Of a DNA stretch of 64,000 bases, positions 25,534-34,420 are shown in pieces; position 1 is the first letter of the stretch; every line of letters begins with the position of its first letter. Location of the stretch: assembly GCA_023227965.1 (NCBI GenBank), contig JALOCA010000013.1:1-64000 (forward strand), in the 5' to 3' direction. This stretch comes from Lentimicrobiaceae bacterium (GTDB lineage: Bacteria; Bacteroidota; Bacteroidia; Bacteroidales; JALOCA01). The position numbers and the translations under genes are program-made. The notes beneath the pieces were generated by a model that worked only from the letters and a program-made list of their open reading frames with translations, had not been told where the DNA came from and did no database searches.

Positions 25534-28170
25534 ATGAAGAATATCCCGAGCCAGTACAATCCCTCAAAAACAGAAGACAAATGGTATGCTTTGTGGCTGG
25601 AAAAAAAGTTTTTCAGATCAATTCCCGACCATCGCCCTGCTTACACCATAGTAATTCCGCCTCCTAATGTTACAGGTGTTTTACACATGGGGCACATGCT
25701 TAATAATACAATTCAGGATATTCTCGTACGTCGTGCACGAATGCAGGGGAAAAATGCCTGCTGGCTTCCCGGTACCGACCATGCAAGTATTGCTACTGAG
25801 GCTAAGGTGGTTGCCAAATTGAAAGAAGCAGGAATCAGCAAATCGAGCCTTACCCGCGAAGAGTTTCTTACCCATGCATGGGAATGGAAAGAAAAACATG
25901 GAGGTATCATTCTCGAACAATTGAAAAAACTGGGTGCTTCCTGCGACTGGGAACGCACTAAGTTTACCATGGATGAAAGCATGTACGAATCGGTAATTGA
26001 TGTTTTTATTGATTTGTATAATAAAGGGCTCATTTACCGTGGTGTACGCATGGTAAACTGGGACCCGCAGGCACTTACCGCTCTTTCGGACGAAGAAGTT
26101 CTTTACAAGGAAGTGCAGTCGAAACTGTATTATCTCCGTTACCAGATAGAAGGTACAACTGACCAATGGGTTACCATTGCCACCACCCGTCCTGAAACCA
26201 TATTAGGCGATACAGCCGTTTGTTTTCATCCGGAAGACGAACGTTTCATGCATCTCAAAGGAAAAAGAGTGCTCGTTCCTCTTATCAATCGTAGCATACC
26301 CCTCATCACCGACGAATATGTTGATCGTGAATTTGGTACCGGTTGCTTGAAAATTACACCGGCACACGACATCAACGACTATAACATAGGCATAAAGTAT
26401 CAGTTACAAAGTATTGATATATTTAATGATAATGGCACACTCAATGAAAGTGCACAATTGTATATTGGAGAAGACCGCTTTGCTGTCCGCACAAAAATAA
26501 CTGAGGAACTGCAACAAAAAGGGCATCTGGTGAAAGTGGAAGAATATGTGAATAAAGTAGGCTTCTCTGAACGTACCGATGCGGTGATTGAACCCAAACT
26601 TTCGCAACAATGGTTCATGAAAATGAGCGAAATGGCAAAACCAGCCCTCGACGTTGTAATGAACGATACCATACAGTTTCACCCCGAAAAATTTAAAAAT
26701 ACTTACCGGCACTGGATGGAAAATGTGAAAGATTGGTGCATCAGCCGTCAGTTATGGTGGGGACAACGTATCCCTGTATACTATTTACCCGATGGAAAAA
26801 TGGTAGCTGCCAAATCGAGAGAAGATGCGTTGCAAATTGCAAAGGCAAAATTTCAAATTGCTGATTTGGAAGAAGACGACCTAAAGCAGGATGAAGATGT
26901 ACTTGACACTTGGTTTTCCTCCTGGTTATGGCCCATCTCCGTTTTTGATGGAATCCGGTATCCTGACAATTCCGATATTAAATATTATTACCCTACCGAC
27001 GACCTTATCACCGCTCCTGAAATTTTGTTTTTTTGGGTAGCCCGTATGATTATGGCAGGCTGGGAATACCGTAAAGAAATTCCGTTCCGTAATGTTTACC
27101 TGACCGGAATAGTTCGTGATAAATTGGGACGGAAAATGTCGAAACAATTGGGCAATTCACCCGACCCGCTTGAGCTTATAAAAAAATATGGTGCTGACGG
27201 CGTAAGAGTAGGTATGCTTTTAACTTCCCCTGCCGGGAACGACCTTCCCTTTGACGAAAATTTGTGTGAACAGGGAAGAAATTTCAGCAATAAAGTATGG
27301 AACGCTTTTCGCCTCATAAAAGGCTGGACTGTGGACAAAAACCTTTCCCAGCCGCTTTCTTCAAGTGTTCCAGTGCAATGGTTCGAAGCCAGATTACAAC
27401 AGTCTGTAGCAGCGTTGGACGATGATTTTAGCAAATACCGGCTTTCGGAAGCACTAATGCGGGTGTATAAACTCATCTGGGACGATTTTTGCGCCTGGTA
27501 TCTCGAAATGATAAAACCCGGCTATCAGCAACCCATTGACGAACTTACCTATGAGGCTACAATCAGATTTTTTGAACGTTTGATGAAAATTTTGCATCCG
27601 TTTATGCCTTTTATCACCGAGGAAATCTGGCACTTACTTGCTGATAGAGCGGACGATGATTGCATTACTATAGCTGCAATGCCCGTTGCACAACAGTGGA
27701 ACCACAATTTACTGAAACGGTTTGAATATGCTGAAGAAGTGATTGTAGCACTCCGGAGTTTAAGAAAAGAGAAAAATATTCCTAACAAGGACAGCCTGCA
27801 ATTGTATATCTGTAAAAATAACGGGCAACCCGATACTTTTTTTGATCCGGTAATCGCCAAACTTGCCAACCTTAGCGAAATTAATTATACTACCGAAAAA
27901 ATAGAAGGAGCCCTGTCATTTGTAATCCGTAGTACCGAATTTTACGTACCGGTTACTGCTGCAGTTGACCTGACTTCGGAAATTTTAAAAATGGAAGAAG
28001 AACTGGCATATACCCGTGGGTTTCTTGCTTCTGTCCTAAAAAAACTGAGTAACGAAAGGTTCGTAAATAGTGCTCCTGAAAAGGTTGTTGCGATGGAACT
28101 CAAGAAACAGGCTGATGCAGAAGCCCGTATTAAAATACTGGAAGAACAATTGATTGCCCTGAGGAAATAA
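25534..28170 (+). CDS. valS: Valyl-tRNA synthetase
   Basis: Class I synthetase that charges tRNA-Val, 878 residues, a usual length. The N-terminus shows PPPNVTGVLHMGHML, the HIGH-type motif with His51, then the editing (CP1) domain with TTRPETILGDTAV and the GTGCLKITPAHD segment. The second catalytic motif is KMSKQ at about residue 534, and the chain ends in the anticodon-binding domain and a short coiled coil typical of ValRS. The fourth residue of the KMSKS-like motif region is standard for the family, with Gln at the last position. It is a single-gene transcript with promoter and terminator. Confidence 0.98.
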   Translation: MKNIPSQYNPSKTEDKWYALWLEKKFFRSIPDHRPAYTIVIPPPNVTGVLHMGHMLNNTIQDILVRRARMQGKNACWLPGTDHASIATEAKVVAKLKEAGISKSSLTREEFLTHAWEWKEKHGGIILEQLKKLGASCDWERTKFTMDESMYESVIDVFIDLYNKGLIYRGVRMVNWDPQALTALSDEEVLYKEVQSKLYYLRYQIEGTTDQWVTIATTRPETILGDTAVCFHPEDERFMHLKGKRVLVPLINRSIPLITDEYVDREFGTGCLKITPAHDINDYNIGIKYQLQSIDIFNDNGTLNESAQLYIGEDRFAVRTKITEELQQKGHLVKVEEYVNKVGFSERTDAVIEPKLSQQWFMKMSEMAKPALDVVMNDTIQFHPEKFKNTYRHWMENVKDWCISRQLWWGQRIPVYYLPDGKMVAAKSREDALQIAKAKFQIADLEEDDLKQDEDVLDTWFSSWLWPISVFDGIRYPDNSDIKYYYPTDDLITAPEILFFWVARMIMAGWEYRKEIPFRNVYLTGIVRDKLGRKMSKQLGNSPDPLELIKKYGADGVRVGMLLTSPAGNDLPFDENLCEQGRNFSNKVWNAFRLIKGWTVDKNLSQPLSSSVPVQWFEARLQQSVAALDDDFSKYRLSEALMRVYKLIWDDFCAWYLEMIKPGYQQPIDELTYEATIRFFERLMKILHPFMPFITEEIWHLLADRADDDCITIAAMPVAQQWNHNLLKRFEYAEEVIVALRSLRKEKNIPNKDSLQLYICKNNGQPDTFFDPVIAKLANLSEINYTTEKIEGALSFVIRSTEFYVPVTAAVDLTSEILKMEEELAYTRGFLASVLKKLSNERFVNSAPEKVVAMELKKQADAEARIKILEEQLIALRK

Positions 28171-28537
28171 AAATCCGGGCAAAAAGCATAAATACTAAAA
28201 ACCTCACCTTAAATATGGTGAGGTTTTTATTTTGAGATAAAGGCAGTGCCTACTGGTTGTTGTTTGCCGAGCGCAAAAATTTGAGTTTCTCCCCTGTTTT
28301 CCGCATTTTTTTGGGACACCCGCATAAAGTTTTGTAATTTTTGGGTACCCCAAATTGTTGGTTCTGCCATCACACGGCGTGAAATTGATGCGCTTATTCA
28401 GCTCCTATCCTGAATGCATCAAGCTGGAATCTCTTGTGATTTGCTTTCAACAAGCGAAGCGACTCACGAATACCTTTTTAAAAAAATATAAACATGAGTA
28501 ATTTGTATCTTTGAATTACTGAAAACAGCGCCCTGAG
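28171..28537. other. Intergenic stretch after valS with a possible gene remnant
   Basis: 367 bp. It begins with the valS terminator. The rest holds no intact gene, but a plus-strand frame reads through roughly 28299-28412 (phrases such as ITRREIDALIQLL) to a TGA and continues in the same frame as MHQAGISCDLLSTSEATHEY to a stop near 28494. The composition is less AT-rich than other intergenic DNA here. This may be a decayed gene or chance. A TAnnTTTG box (28506-28513, plus) points into the 3' end of the NUDIX gene. Confidence 0.3.
28197..28230 (+). terminator. Intrinsic terminator of valS
   Basis: A perfect 12-bp stem (28197-28208 with 28217-28228), 8-base loop, T-rich 3' arm, 26 bp after the valS stop. 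Confidence 0.9.
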
Positions 28538-29170
28538 TTAAATTTGAATTTCAGACGAGCTTTTCAACATTTCCACCAGCGATGGGTAAGTAAGTCGGAG
28601 TAATTGTGGCAATTCGGCAGGCGAAATCCATTTTACCTCCTGGATGTCTTCTTCAGTTTGAGGAACAGGCTTTTCATTACCTGTATGTTGCATGGCAAAC
28701 CAATATGTTTTTTTCAGTACCTGGCTGCCACGATGCGGATAAATATGCCAGGTAGAAGGCAAGGGGTACAGCAGGCTGAGCCGGTTTAGCCCTGTTTCTT
28801 CCTTTACCTCGCGCAAGGCAGCCTCTTCAGGAGTTTCGCCTGGCTCAAGTTTTCCCTTTGGCAAATCCCACCAGCCCCTGCGGAAGATAAATAGTAACTG
28901 CCCTTTTGCATTGCTAACCAATCCACCGGCAGCTTCTATTATTGTAAACAAGGTACAAAAATCACCGAAATTGGTTTCAGCGCCCCGGTTTCCGGTACAA
29001 TATAGGCTGTCGAACTGCGTTGATTTTTCAAATCCGAGATAGGTATCCCTGATTTCGTCAAGCGAAGCCGGAGTAAAAACAAATGTTTTTTCGTTAATAT
29101 CCAATCCGCTGACGTTGTCGGAGAAATAAACAGCTTTCCGGTTGTTAAAAATTGTATACATTTGCCCCAT
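28538..29170 (-). CDS. NUDIX hydrolase
   Basis: A 211-residue protein with an unrecognised N-terminal part of about 90 residues and a NUDIX domain in the C-terminal half. The NUDIX box is complete: GKLEPGETPEEAALREVKEETGL. Preceding it is the typical LLFIFRRGWWDLPKG, which recalls diadenosine- or nucleotide-diphosphate-cleaving members that act on NDP-X compounds. The longer open frame extends into the pyrE gene on the other strand; likely starts are ATG 29170 or ATG 29161. The first overlaps the pyrE start codon, the second leaves 7 bases between the two. Substrate unknown. Confidence 0.85.
   Translation of the reverse strand: MGQMYTIFNNRKAVYFSDNVSGLDINEKTFVFTPASLDEIRDTYLGFEKSTQFDSLYCTGNRGAETNFGDFCTLFTIIEAAGGLVSNAKGQLLFIFRRGWWDLPKGKLEPGETPEEAALREVKEETGLNRLSLLYPLPSTWHIYPHRGSQVLKKTYWFAMQHTGNEKPVPQTEEDIQEVKWISPAELPQLLRLTYPSLVEMLKSSSEIQI
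29157..29164 (+). promoter_or_regulatory. -7 box of pyrE, almost touching its start codon
   Basis: TACATTTG fits TAnnTTTG and ends 4 bases before the pyrE ATG at 29169; a TTTC at 29135-29138 sits at the -33 distance. If used, transcription would begin at or within a few bases of the start codon. Confidence 0.45.
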
Positions 29171-29810
29171 GAAAATTAAAGAAGAGACTGCGTTAAAGAC
29201 TGCTGAATTTTTATTGCAAATTAAAGCAATTAAATTAGATAATGCCAAACCCTTTACCTGGGCATCAGGTATCATCTCCCCTATTTACTGCGACAACCGC
29301 AAAACGCTCTCTTATCCTAAAATCCGCACTTACCTCCGTCAGGAGTTTGTAAAACTGATACAGGAAGAATTTGGCACCATTGATTTGATAGCAGGTGTAG
29401 CCACCGGAGCCATCGCACAGGGAGTTCTCGTAGCGCAAGAACTGGGATTACCCTTTGCCTACGTGCGTTCTTCAGAAAAAAAACACGGGCTGGGTAATGT
29501 GATAGAAGGCATAGCAGAAAAAGGACAGTCGGTGGTAGTGGTAGAAGATTTGGTTTCTACCGGGCAAAGCAGCCTTCATGCCGTTGAAGCATTGCGCGAA
29601 GCCGGGTGTACGGTGAAAGGAATGGTGGCTATTTTTACTTATGGTCTCAGTAACGCTACAGAAAATTTCGCCAAAGCCGCCTGCCCACTATTTACCCTTA
29701 CCGACTACGACAATCTGATAAAGAAAGCTCTTGCCCTTGATTATATCAAGGAAGAGGATTTACAGTCGCTGATAAAATGGCGCGAAAATCCTGAAAAGTG
29801 GGCTGTTTAA
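29169..29810 (+). CDS. pyrE: Orotate phosphoribosyltransferase
   Basis: Converts orotate and PRPP to orotidine 5'-phosphate in pyrimidine synthesis. The 213-residue protein has the N-terminal ALKTAEFLLQIKAIKL and FTWASGIISPIYCDNR characteristic of OPRT, the KKHG loop, and the PRPP-binding VVVVEDLVSTGQSS. The frame is open to a TTG at 29142 inside the NUDIX gene, but the ATG at 29169 gives the usual length. It faces the NUDIX gene head to head with no intergenic space, and is followed at 39 bp by the SRPBCC-like gene. Confidence 0.96.
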   Translation: MKIKEETALKTAEFLLQIKAIKLDNAKPFTWASGIISPIYCDNRKTLSYPKIRTYLRQEFVKLIQEEFGTIDLIAGVATGAIAQGVLVAQELGLPFAYVRSSEKKHGLGNVIEGIAEKGQSVVVVEDLVSTGQSSLHAVEALREAGCTVKGMVAIFTYGLSNATENFAKAACPLFTLTDYDNLIKKALALDYIKEEDLQSLIKWRENPEKWAV

Positions 29811-29849
29811 GCAACCATACGCAAATACATTAACCTTTCCCTCACTACA

Positions 29850-30257
29850 ATGACCACTTTGCAAAGCGATATTCAGCTAATAAATGCACCGGCAGAAAAG
29901 ACGTTCAATTACCTTTCTGACTTTAACCATTTCAGTAACCTGATGCCACCCCAGATTACCAACTGGAAATCTACCACCGACAGTTGTTCGTTCACCATCC
30001 AGGGAATGGCAGATATTGCAATGCAAACCAAAGAGAAACATCCATACAGCAAAATAGTCATTAGTTCAGGCATTCAGTCCAAACTTGCGTTCGATCTCAT
30101 CATCAGCCTTACTGAAAATGATAATTCCCAAACGCAATCCTGCTTAACTTTTGAAGCATCGCTTAACCCCATGATGAATATGATGCTGAGCAAACCCCTG
30201 ACAAACTTTATTAATATCCTGAACCAGCAAATAAAACTTGTTTGCGAACGCTTGTAA
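29850..30257 (+). CDS. SRPBCC-fold (polyketide cyclase/START-like) protein
   Basis: A 135-residue protein that reads like a small SRPBCC domain: an N-terminal strand with DIQLINAPAEKTFNYLSDFNHFSNLMPP, central beta strands, and a long C-terminal helix (LTNFINILNQQIKLVCERL). Such folds bind hydrophobic ligands; no catalytic residues can be assigned. It follows pyrE on the same strand by 39 bp, a neighbour relation I recognise from Bacteroidota, and converges on birA with only 3 bp between stops. Function is unknown. Confidence 0.65.
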   Translation: MTTLQSDIQLINAPAEKTFNYLSDFNHFSNLMPPQITNWKSTTDSCSFTIQGMADIAMQTKEKHPYSKIVISSGIQSKLAFDLIISLTENDNSQTQSCLTFEASLNPMMNMMLSKPLTNFINILNQQIKLVCERL

Positions 30258-30260
30258 GGG

Positions 30261-30998
30261 TTACAGGCAAAACCGTATTTCCTTCATCTCACACAGGTAT
30301 GCCTGCTGCTTTGTGTCTTCAAGCATAAGCCTGCCAAATTCGTCAATTCCGGTTATACGGGCAGAGATTCTTTTATTTTTGTAAATGTACTGTGCCAATT
30401 CACGGAAACGAAACAGGCAACGTAAATAATCTGAATCCAGGCTGTCCCACTTCCCGGTCTTCAGTTGTTCGTAACGCTGCATCAGGCGTTGCATCAGTGT
30501 ATTGAGTAAGAGTTGTAAATCGTACTGAACACCTGTAATTTGCTTTAACGACACAGGGTTAGGTGCATTGCTTTTGAAAACTTCCTGATTAACATTCAGC
30601 CCGATACTTGCAACAGTGGCAGAAAGCGTCTCTCCCTGAACAGCATTGTGAATAAGCATACCTGCAACTTTCTTTTGGTTAATGTAAATGTCGTTAGGCC
30701 ATTTTATCCATACTGTTTCTTTTACCAAAGCAGCCACTACATCGTGCACGGTTAATGCTAATGTTTTATTCAGAACAAACTGTGCCGCAGCCGGCAAAAA
30801 AACAGGACTAAGCACTACGCTGAAAGTTAAATTCATAAAAGGTTCGCTTTCCCAACTGTTGGTATTCATCCCTCTTCCGGCAATCTGTTTGTCAGTAATG
30901 ACTACCGTGAACTCGGAGAATTTTTCTTTTGTAATATGTTCACAGGCATATACATGAGTAGAAGACAGTTCGGGCAGGTGCAGTATTGTAAATTGCAT
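30261..30998 (-). CDS. birA: Biotin--[acetyl-CoA-carboxylase] ligase, catalytic type without DNA-binding domain
   Basis: Attaches biotin to biotin carboxyl carrier proteins, here probably including decarboxylase or carboxylase subunits of propionate metabolism. The 245-residue protein starts directly at the catalytic core (ELSSTHVYACE), so the HTH repressor domain of E. coli BirA is absent. Core motifs are KQIAGRGMNTNSWES, VWIKWPNDIYINQKKVAGML and ASIGLNVNQ. The biotin loop, GRGRxGR in E. coli, reads GRGMNTNSW, so the second arginine is replaced. It is divergent from rsfS with 189 bp between. Confidence 0.93.
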   Translation of the reverse strand: MQFTILHLPELSSTHVYACEHITKEKFSEFTVVITDKQIAGRGMNTNSWESEPFMNLTFSVVLSPVFLPAAAQFVLNKTLALTVHDVVAALVKETVWIKWPNDIYINQKKVAGMLIHNAVQGETLSATVASIGLNVNQEVFKSNAPNPVSLKQITGVQYDLQLLLNTLMQRLMQRYEQLKTGKWDSLDSDYLRCLFRFRELAQYIYKNKRISARITGIDEFGRLMLEDTKQQAYLCEMKEIRFCL

Positions 30999-31163
30999 TT
31001 GTTCAGGATTTAATTACAGAAAACCGAAAGTGAAAATACAAATAAAATAATTTTTTTCGACACAGGGTATATCTAAACATAAATAAAACAAGGTTTTATT
31101 ATGCCAATATGACAGATGGTACAATAATTGATAGTTCAATCTGTTTATTAAAGGGATATTGAC

Positions 31164-31171
31164 TAACTTTG
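31164..31171 (+). promoter_or_regulatory. -7 box of the rsfS operon
   Basis: TAACTTTG fits TAnnTTTG and ends 16 bp before the rsfS ATG; a TTTA lies at 31144-31147. Confidence 0.5.
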
Positions 31172-31187
31172 CGACAAAAACAACTGC

Positions 31188-31550
31188 ATGCCCATCACCG
31201 AAACTGAAGCACTGGTACAAATTGCCATACGAGGAATACAAGAGAAAAAGGGAAAAGGAATTATAAGTTTAAACCTTACCGGAATAAAAAATGCTATCTG
31301 CGATTATTTTATCATCTGCAATGCAAACTCACGGCCCCAGATTGAAGCAATTGTAAACAATGTGGAAAAAGAGTTAAGGGAAACGGCAGGGGTTAAGCCC
31401 TGGTTCATAGAGGGAAGAGAAAATGCACAATGGGTCTTGATGGATTACATAGATGTTGTAATTCATATTTTTACCGACGATGCACGCGCATATTACGATC
31501 TGGAAAACTTGTGGGCAGATGCCGGTATGAAAAAATATTCCTCAGAATAA
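31188..31550 (+). CDS. rsfS: Ribosome silencing factor RsfS (YbeB/Iojap family)
   Basis: Binds ribosomal protein uL14 and blocks subunit joining during starvation. The 120 residues show the family core: IISLNLTGIKNAICDYFIICNA (quoted only as the AICDYFIIC core), the SRPQIEAI segment, and WFIEGRENAQWVLMDYIDVVIHIF near residues 78-100 (core WVLMDY). ATG start with a -7 box directly upstream. It opens a plus-strand run with ftsH, a LUD protein, cdsA and psd, an order well conserved in Bacteroidota. Confidence 0.95.
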   Translation: MPITETEALVQIAIRGIQEKKGKGIISLNLTGIKNAICDYFIICNANSRPQIEAIVNNVEKELRETAGVKPWFIEGRENAQWVLMDYIDVVIHIFTDDARAYYDLENLWADAGMKKYSSE

Positions 31551-31608
31551 AACAAATGCAAACAGAATTACAACAACACTACAAGCAAATTAATTTTGAA
31601 AAAAATCC

Positions 31609-33753
31609 ATGAAAGAAGAGTTAAACGATAATAAAACCGAAGAAAAAAAGAAAAAAATCGGTCGCTCTTTCCCTCCGCAAATGCCAAAAGGGGTTAGGCC
31701 TAAAGGGAAAATGAATTTCTACTGGATCTGGATTCTTCTGTTAGCCCTGTTTTTTATTTTTCAGTTCAACAGCTGGAATGGCGAAACCAAAAAAGTGGAC
31801 TGGGGCAAGCTGAAAGAAATGATAACAGCAAAAGATGTTCAGAAAATTGTACTGGTAAACAAAGAGTTTGCTGAAGTATACATTAAAAAGGACAAACTTT
31901 CGACAGATAAATACAAAGATGTCAGAAGTAGAAAAACAAACACTTTTGGTACTGGTACTGCTACACCACAGTATATTTATACCATAGGGTCAGTTGAAAG
32001 TTTTGAAAACGACATCAAAGAAGCCCAGAAGGACCTTCCCGAAACTGATAAGATATATGTAATTAACGATAACCGCCACAACTGGGGGTCAGATATTTTA
32101 AGTTGGGTTTTACCAATAGCTTTCTTCATAGCAGCCTGGTTTATCATAATGCGGATAATGAGCCGCAGCAGCGGTGGCGGTGGCGGCGGCGCTATTTTCA
32201 ATATCGGAAAATCAAAAGCACAATTGTTTGATAAAGATACCAATGTTTCAATTAATTTTACCGATGTAGCCGGGTTAGAAGAAGCCAAGGTGGAAGTGAT
32301 GGAAATTGTTGATTTTTTGAAAAATCCGACAAAATACACCAGTTTGGGCGGTAAAATTCCCAAAGGCGCATTGCTCGTAGGTCCTCCCGGAACCGGGAAA
32401 ACCCTTCTTGCCAAAGCAGTGGCTGGAGAAGCTAAAGTCCCCTTCTTCTCCATCTCAGGCTCCGATTTTGTGGAAATGTTTGTAGGTGTGGGTGCTTCAA
32501 GAGTAAGAGACCTGTTTAAGCAAGCCAAGGAAAAAGCTCCCTGTATCATTTTCATTGATGAAATTGATGCCATAGGACGCGCCCGTGGCAAAAATGCCAT
32601 CACCGGTGCTAACGATGAAAGAGAAAATACCCTTAACCAATTACTAACCGAAATGGATGGCTTCGGAACCAACCAGGGAGTCATCATTTTAGCCGCTACC
32701 AACCGTGCCGACATCTTAGACCGAGCATTGCTCCGTGCAGGTCGCTTCGACCGCCAGATTCATGTAGAACTTCCCGACCTCGAGGAAAGAAAAGCAATTT
32801 TTAAGGTTCACACAAAAAACCTTAAAATGGACGAAACCGTCAATACCGACTTCCTTTCAAAGCAAACTCCGGGCTTTTCGGGAGCCGACATAGCCAACGT
32901 TTGTAACGAATCGGCACTCATAGCTGCCCGTAATGGCAAAACCAGTATTGACAAACAAGATTTTATGGATGCCATTGACCGTATCATTGGTGGATTGGAA
33001 AAGAAAAACAAAATTATCTCGGCACAGGAAAAAAAGGTAATTGCTTACCACGAGTCAGGTCATGCTGCAGTAAGCTGGCTACTCGAATATGCCCACCCTC
33101 TTGTAAAGGTAACCATTGTGCCAAGAGGCAAAGCTCTGGGGGCTGCATGGTATCTTCCCGAAGAACGCCAGATAACTACCTACGAACAAATGCTCGATGA
33201 AGTAACTTCAGCACTTGGCGGCAGGGCTGCTGAAGAAGTTTTCTTCGGAAAAATTTCAACCGGCGCCCTTAACGACCTTGAAAAAGTTACAAAACAGGCT
33301 TACTCTATGGTAGCTTTCTACGGATTAAACCCCAGAATAGGCAATATCAGCTTTTACGATTCCTCAGGACAAGCTGAGTACGGTTTTACAAAACCCTTCA
33401 GTGAAAAAACTGCTCAAATCATTGATGAAGAAATTAGCAAACTGGTAGAATCTGCATACCAAAGAGCAAAAAAACTACTTAACGACCACCAGGAAAAATT
33501 AAAACAATTGGCTGAAATTCTTCTGAAAAAAGAAGTGATTTTCCGTGAGGACCTCGAAAATATTTTTGGGAAACGCCCTTGGGAAGATGAGAAATTGCTG
33601 ATTGAAAGCGAAAATGGTAATGGAGCCAATACCCTTCCCAGTCCAGAAATACTTGAAAGCAAGCTTACTGCCAATAATCCACAGACAGATTCTCCTACCG
33701 GTAGCACTATAACTCCGTCAGATGAAAGCCCATCCGAAACTCCAAACAACTGA
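31609..33753 (+). CDS. ftsH: ATP-dependent zinc metalloprotease FtsH
   Basis: Membrane-bound AAA+ protease that degrades misassembled membrane proteins and regulators. The 714 residues contain two transmembrane helices (about 36-53 and 161-180) around a periplasmic domain, the AAA module with Walker A GPPGTGKT at about 258-265 and Walker B IIFIDEIDAIG, the second-region-of-homology arginines (RALLRAGRFDRQ), and the zinc site H481-E-S-G-H485. The C-terminal 70 residues are Asn/Ser/Pro/Glu-rich and probably disordered. It starts 58 bp after rsfS, and the LUD gene begins 3 bp after its stop. Confidence 0.98.
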   Translation: MKEELNDNKTEEKKKKIGRSFPPQMPKGVRPKGKMNFYWIWILLLALFFIFQFNSWNGETKKVDWGKLKEMITAKDVQKIVLVNKEFAEVYIKKDKLSTDKYKDVRSRKTNTFGTGTATPQYIYTIGSVESFENDIKEAQKDLPETDKIYVINDNRHNWGSDILSWVLPIAFFIAAWFIIMRIMSRSSGGGGGGAIFNIGKSKAQLFDKDTNVSINFTDVAGLEEAKVEVMEIVDFLKNPTKYTSLGGKIPKGALLVGPPGTGKTLLAKAVAGEAKVPFFSISGSDFVEMFVGVGASRVRDLFKQAKEKAPCIIFIDEIDAIGRARGKNAITGANDERENTLNQLLTEMDGFGTNQGVIILAATNRADILDRALLRAGRFDRQIHVELPDLEERKAIFKVHTKNLKMDETVNTDFLSKQTPGFSGADIANVCNESALIAARNGKTSIDKQDFMDAIDRIIGGLEKKNKIISAQEKKVIAYHESGHAAVSWLLEYAHPLVKVTIVPRGKALGAAWYLPEERQITTYEQMLDEVTSALGGRAAEEVFFGKISTGALNDLEKVTKQAYSMVAFYGLNPRIGNISFYDSSGQAEYGFTKPFSEKTAQIIDEEISKLVESAYQRAKKLLNDHQEKLKQLAEILLKKEVIFREDLENIFGKRPWEDEKLLIESENGNGANTLPSPEILESKLTANNPQTDSPTGSTITPSDESPSETPNN

Positions 33754-33756
33754 CAC

Positions 33757-34401
33757 ATGGAAGAAAGTACATCAAAAGAAAAAGTACTGAAAAAAATCAG
33801 GAACGCACTGATTTATAAGAGCGATAACCCTTTTCCCAAAACAGATTTCGATTCGGAAATTTATCAGCCAATGGATGATGCTCCTGAAATAATTTTTGCC
33901 GAAGAACTTACCCTGGCGGGCGGCAATTTTATTTACTGCGAAAATGAATCAGATCTGATAATGCAACTCAGGCTTTTCAGTGAAGAAAAGAACTGGCAGC
34001 CTATTTTCTGTTTAGACGAAGCCCTTCAGGAACTGCTTACATTTGCCAAAATACCCTATACCTTTGAAGATAAAGATTTTCATGATCTGAAAACTGCATG
34101 TACTCGTTGCGAATACCTGATAGCACGGCACGGCAGTGTAATGGTTTCATCGAAGCATACCTCGGGCAGAAGGCTCAATGTTTTTCCGGAAAACCATGTT
34201 GTAATTGCCTACACATCACAAATACTTCCTGATTTGAAACAGGCACTCATCACCATTAAGAACAAATACAACGGAAACCTTCCCTCTTTTATCAGTGTAA
34301 TTACCGGGCCCAGTCGCACAGCTGATATCGAAAAAACATTGGTAATGGGCGCTCACGGACCCCGGGATTTATATGTTTTTCTGGTAGAAGACAACGAATA
34401 A
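33757..34401 (+). CDS. LUD-domain (LutC/YkgG-like) protein
   Basis: A 214-residue cytosolic protein of the LUD (DUF162) family. LutC members help oxidise lactate together with LutA and LutB, but those partners are absent here and this single-gene form between ftsH and cdsA is what I recall from other Bacteroidota. The recognisable core is CEYLIARHGSVMVSS, then VVIAYTSQIL and the terminal ITGPSRTADIEKTLVMGAHGP, quoted as the GPSRTADIE...GAHGPR signature. The four-gene spacing is tight (3 bp after ftsH, 19 bp before cdsA). Function unknown; a link to membrane upkeep would rest only on the neighbours. Confidence 0.85.
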   Translation: MEESTSKEKVLKKIRNALIYKSDNPFPKTDFDSEIYQPMDDAPEIIFAEELTLAGGNFIYCENESDLIMQLRLFSEEKNWQPIFCLDEALQELLTFAKIPYTFEDKDFHDLKTACTRCEYLIARHGSVMVSSKHTSGRRLNVFPENHVVIAYTSQILPDLKQALITIKNKYNGNLPSFISVITGPSRTADIEKTLVMGAHGPRDLYVFLVEDNE

Positions 34402-34420
34402 TTCAATTCATACAAGGTAT

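Noticed and set aside
25681..26166. Open frame antisense to valS
   Set aside because: Lies fully within the conserved ValRS catalytic domain; no independent evidence.
31977..32714. 245-residue open frame opposite ftsH
   Set aside because: It covers the conserved FtsH AAA region in antisense and shows no domain of its own.
33757..34401. LutC as part of a lactate utilisation operon
   Set aside because: lutA and lutB are absent; the gene sits among ftsH, cdsA and psd.
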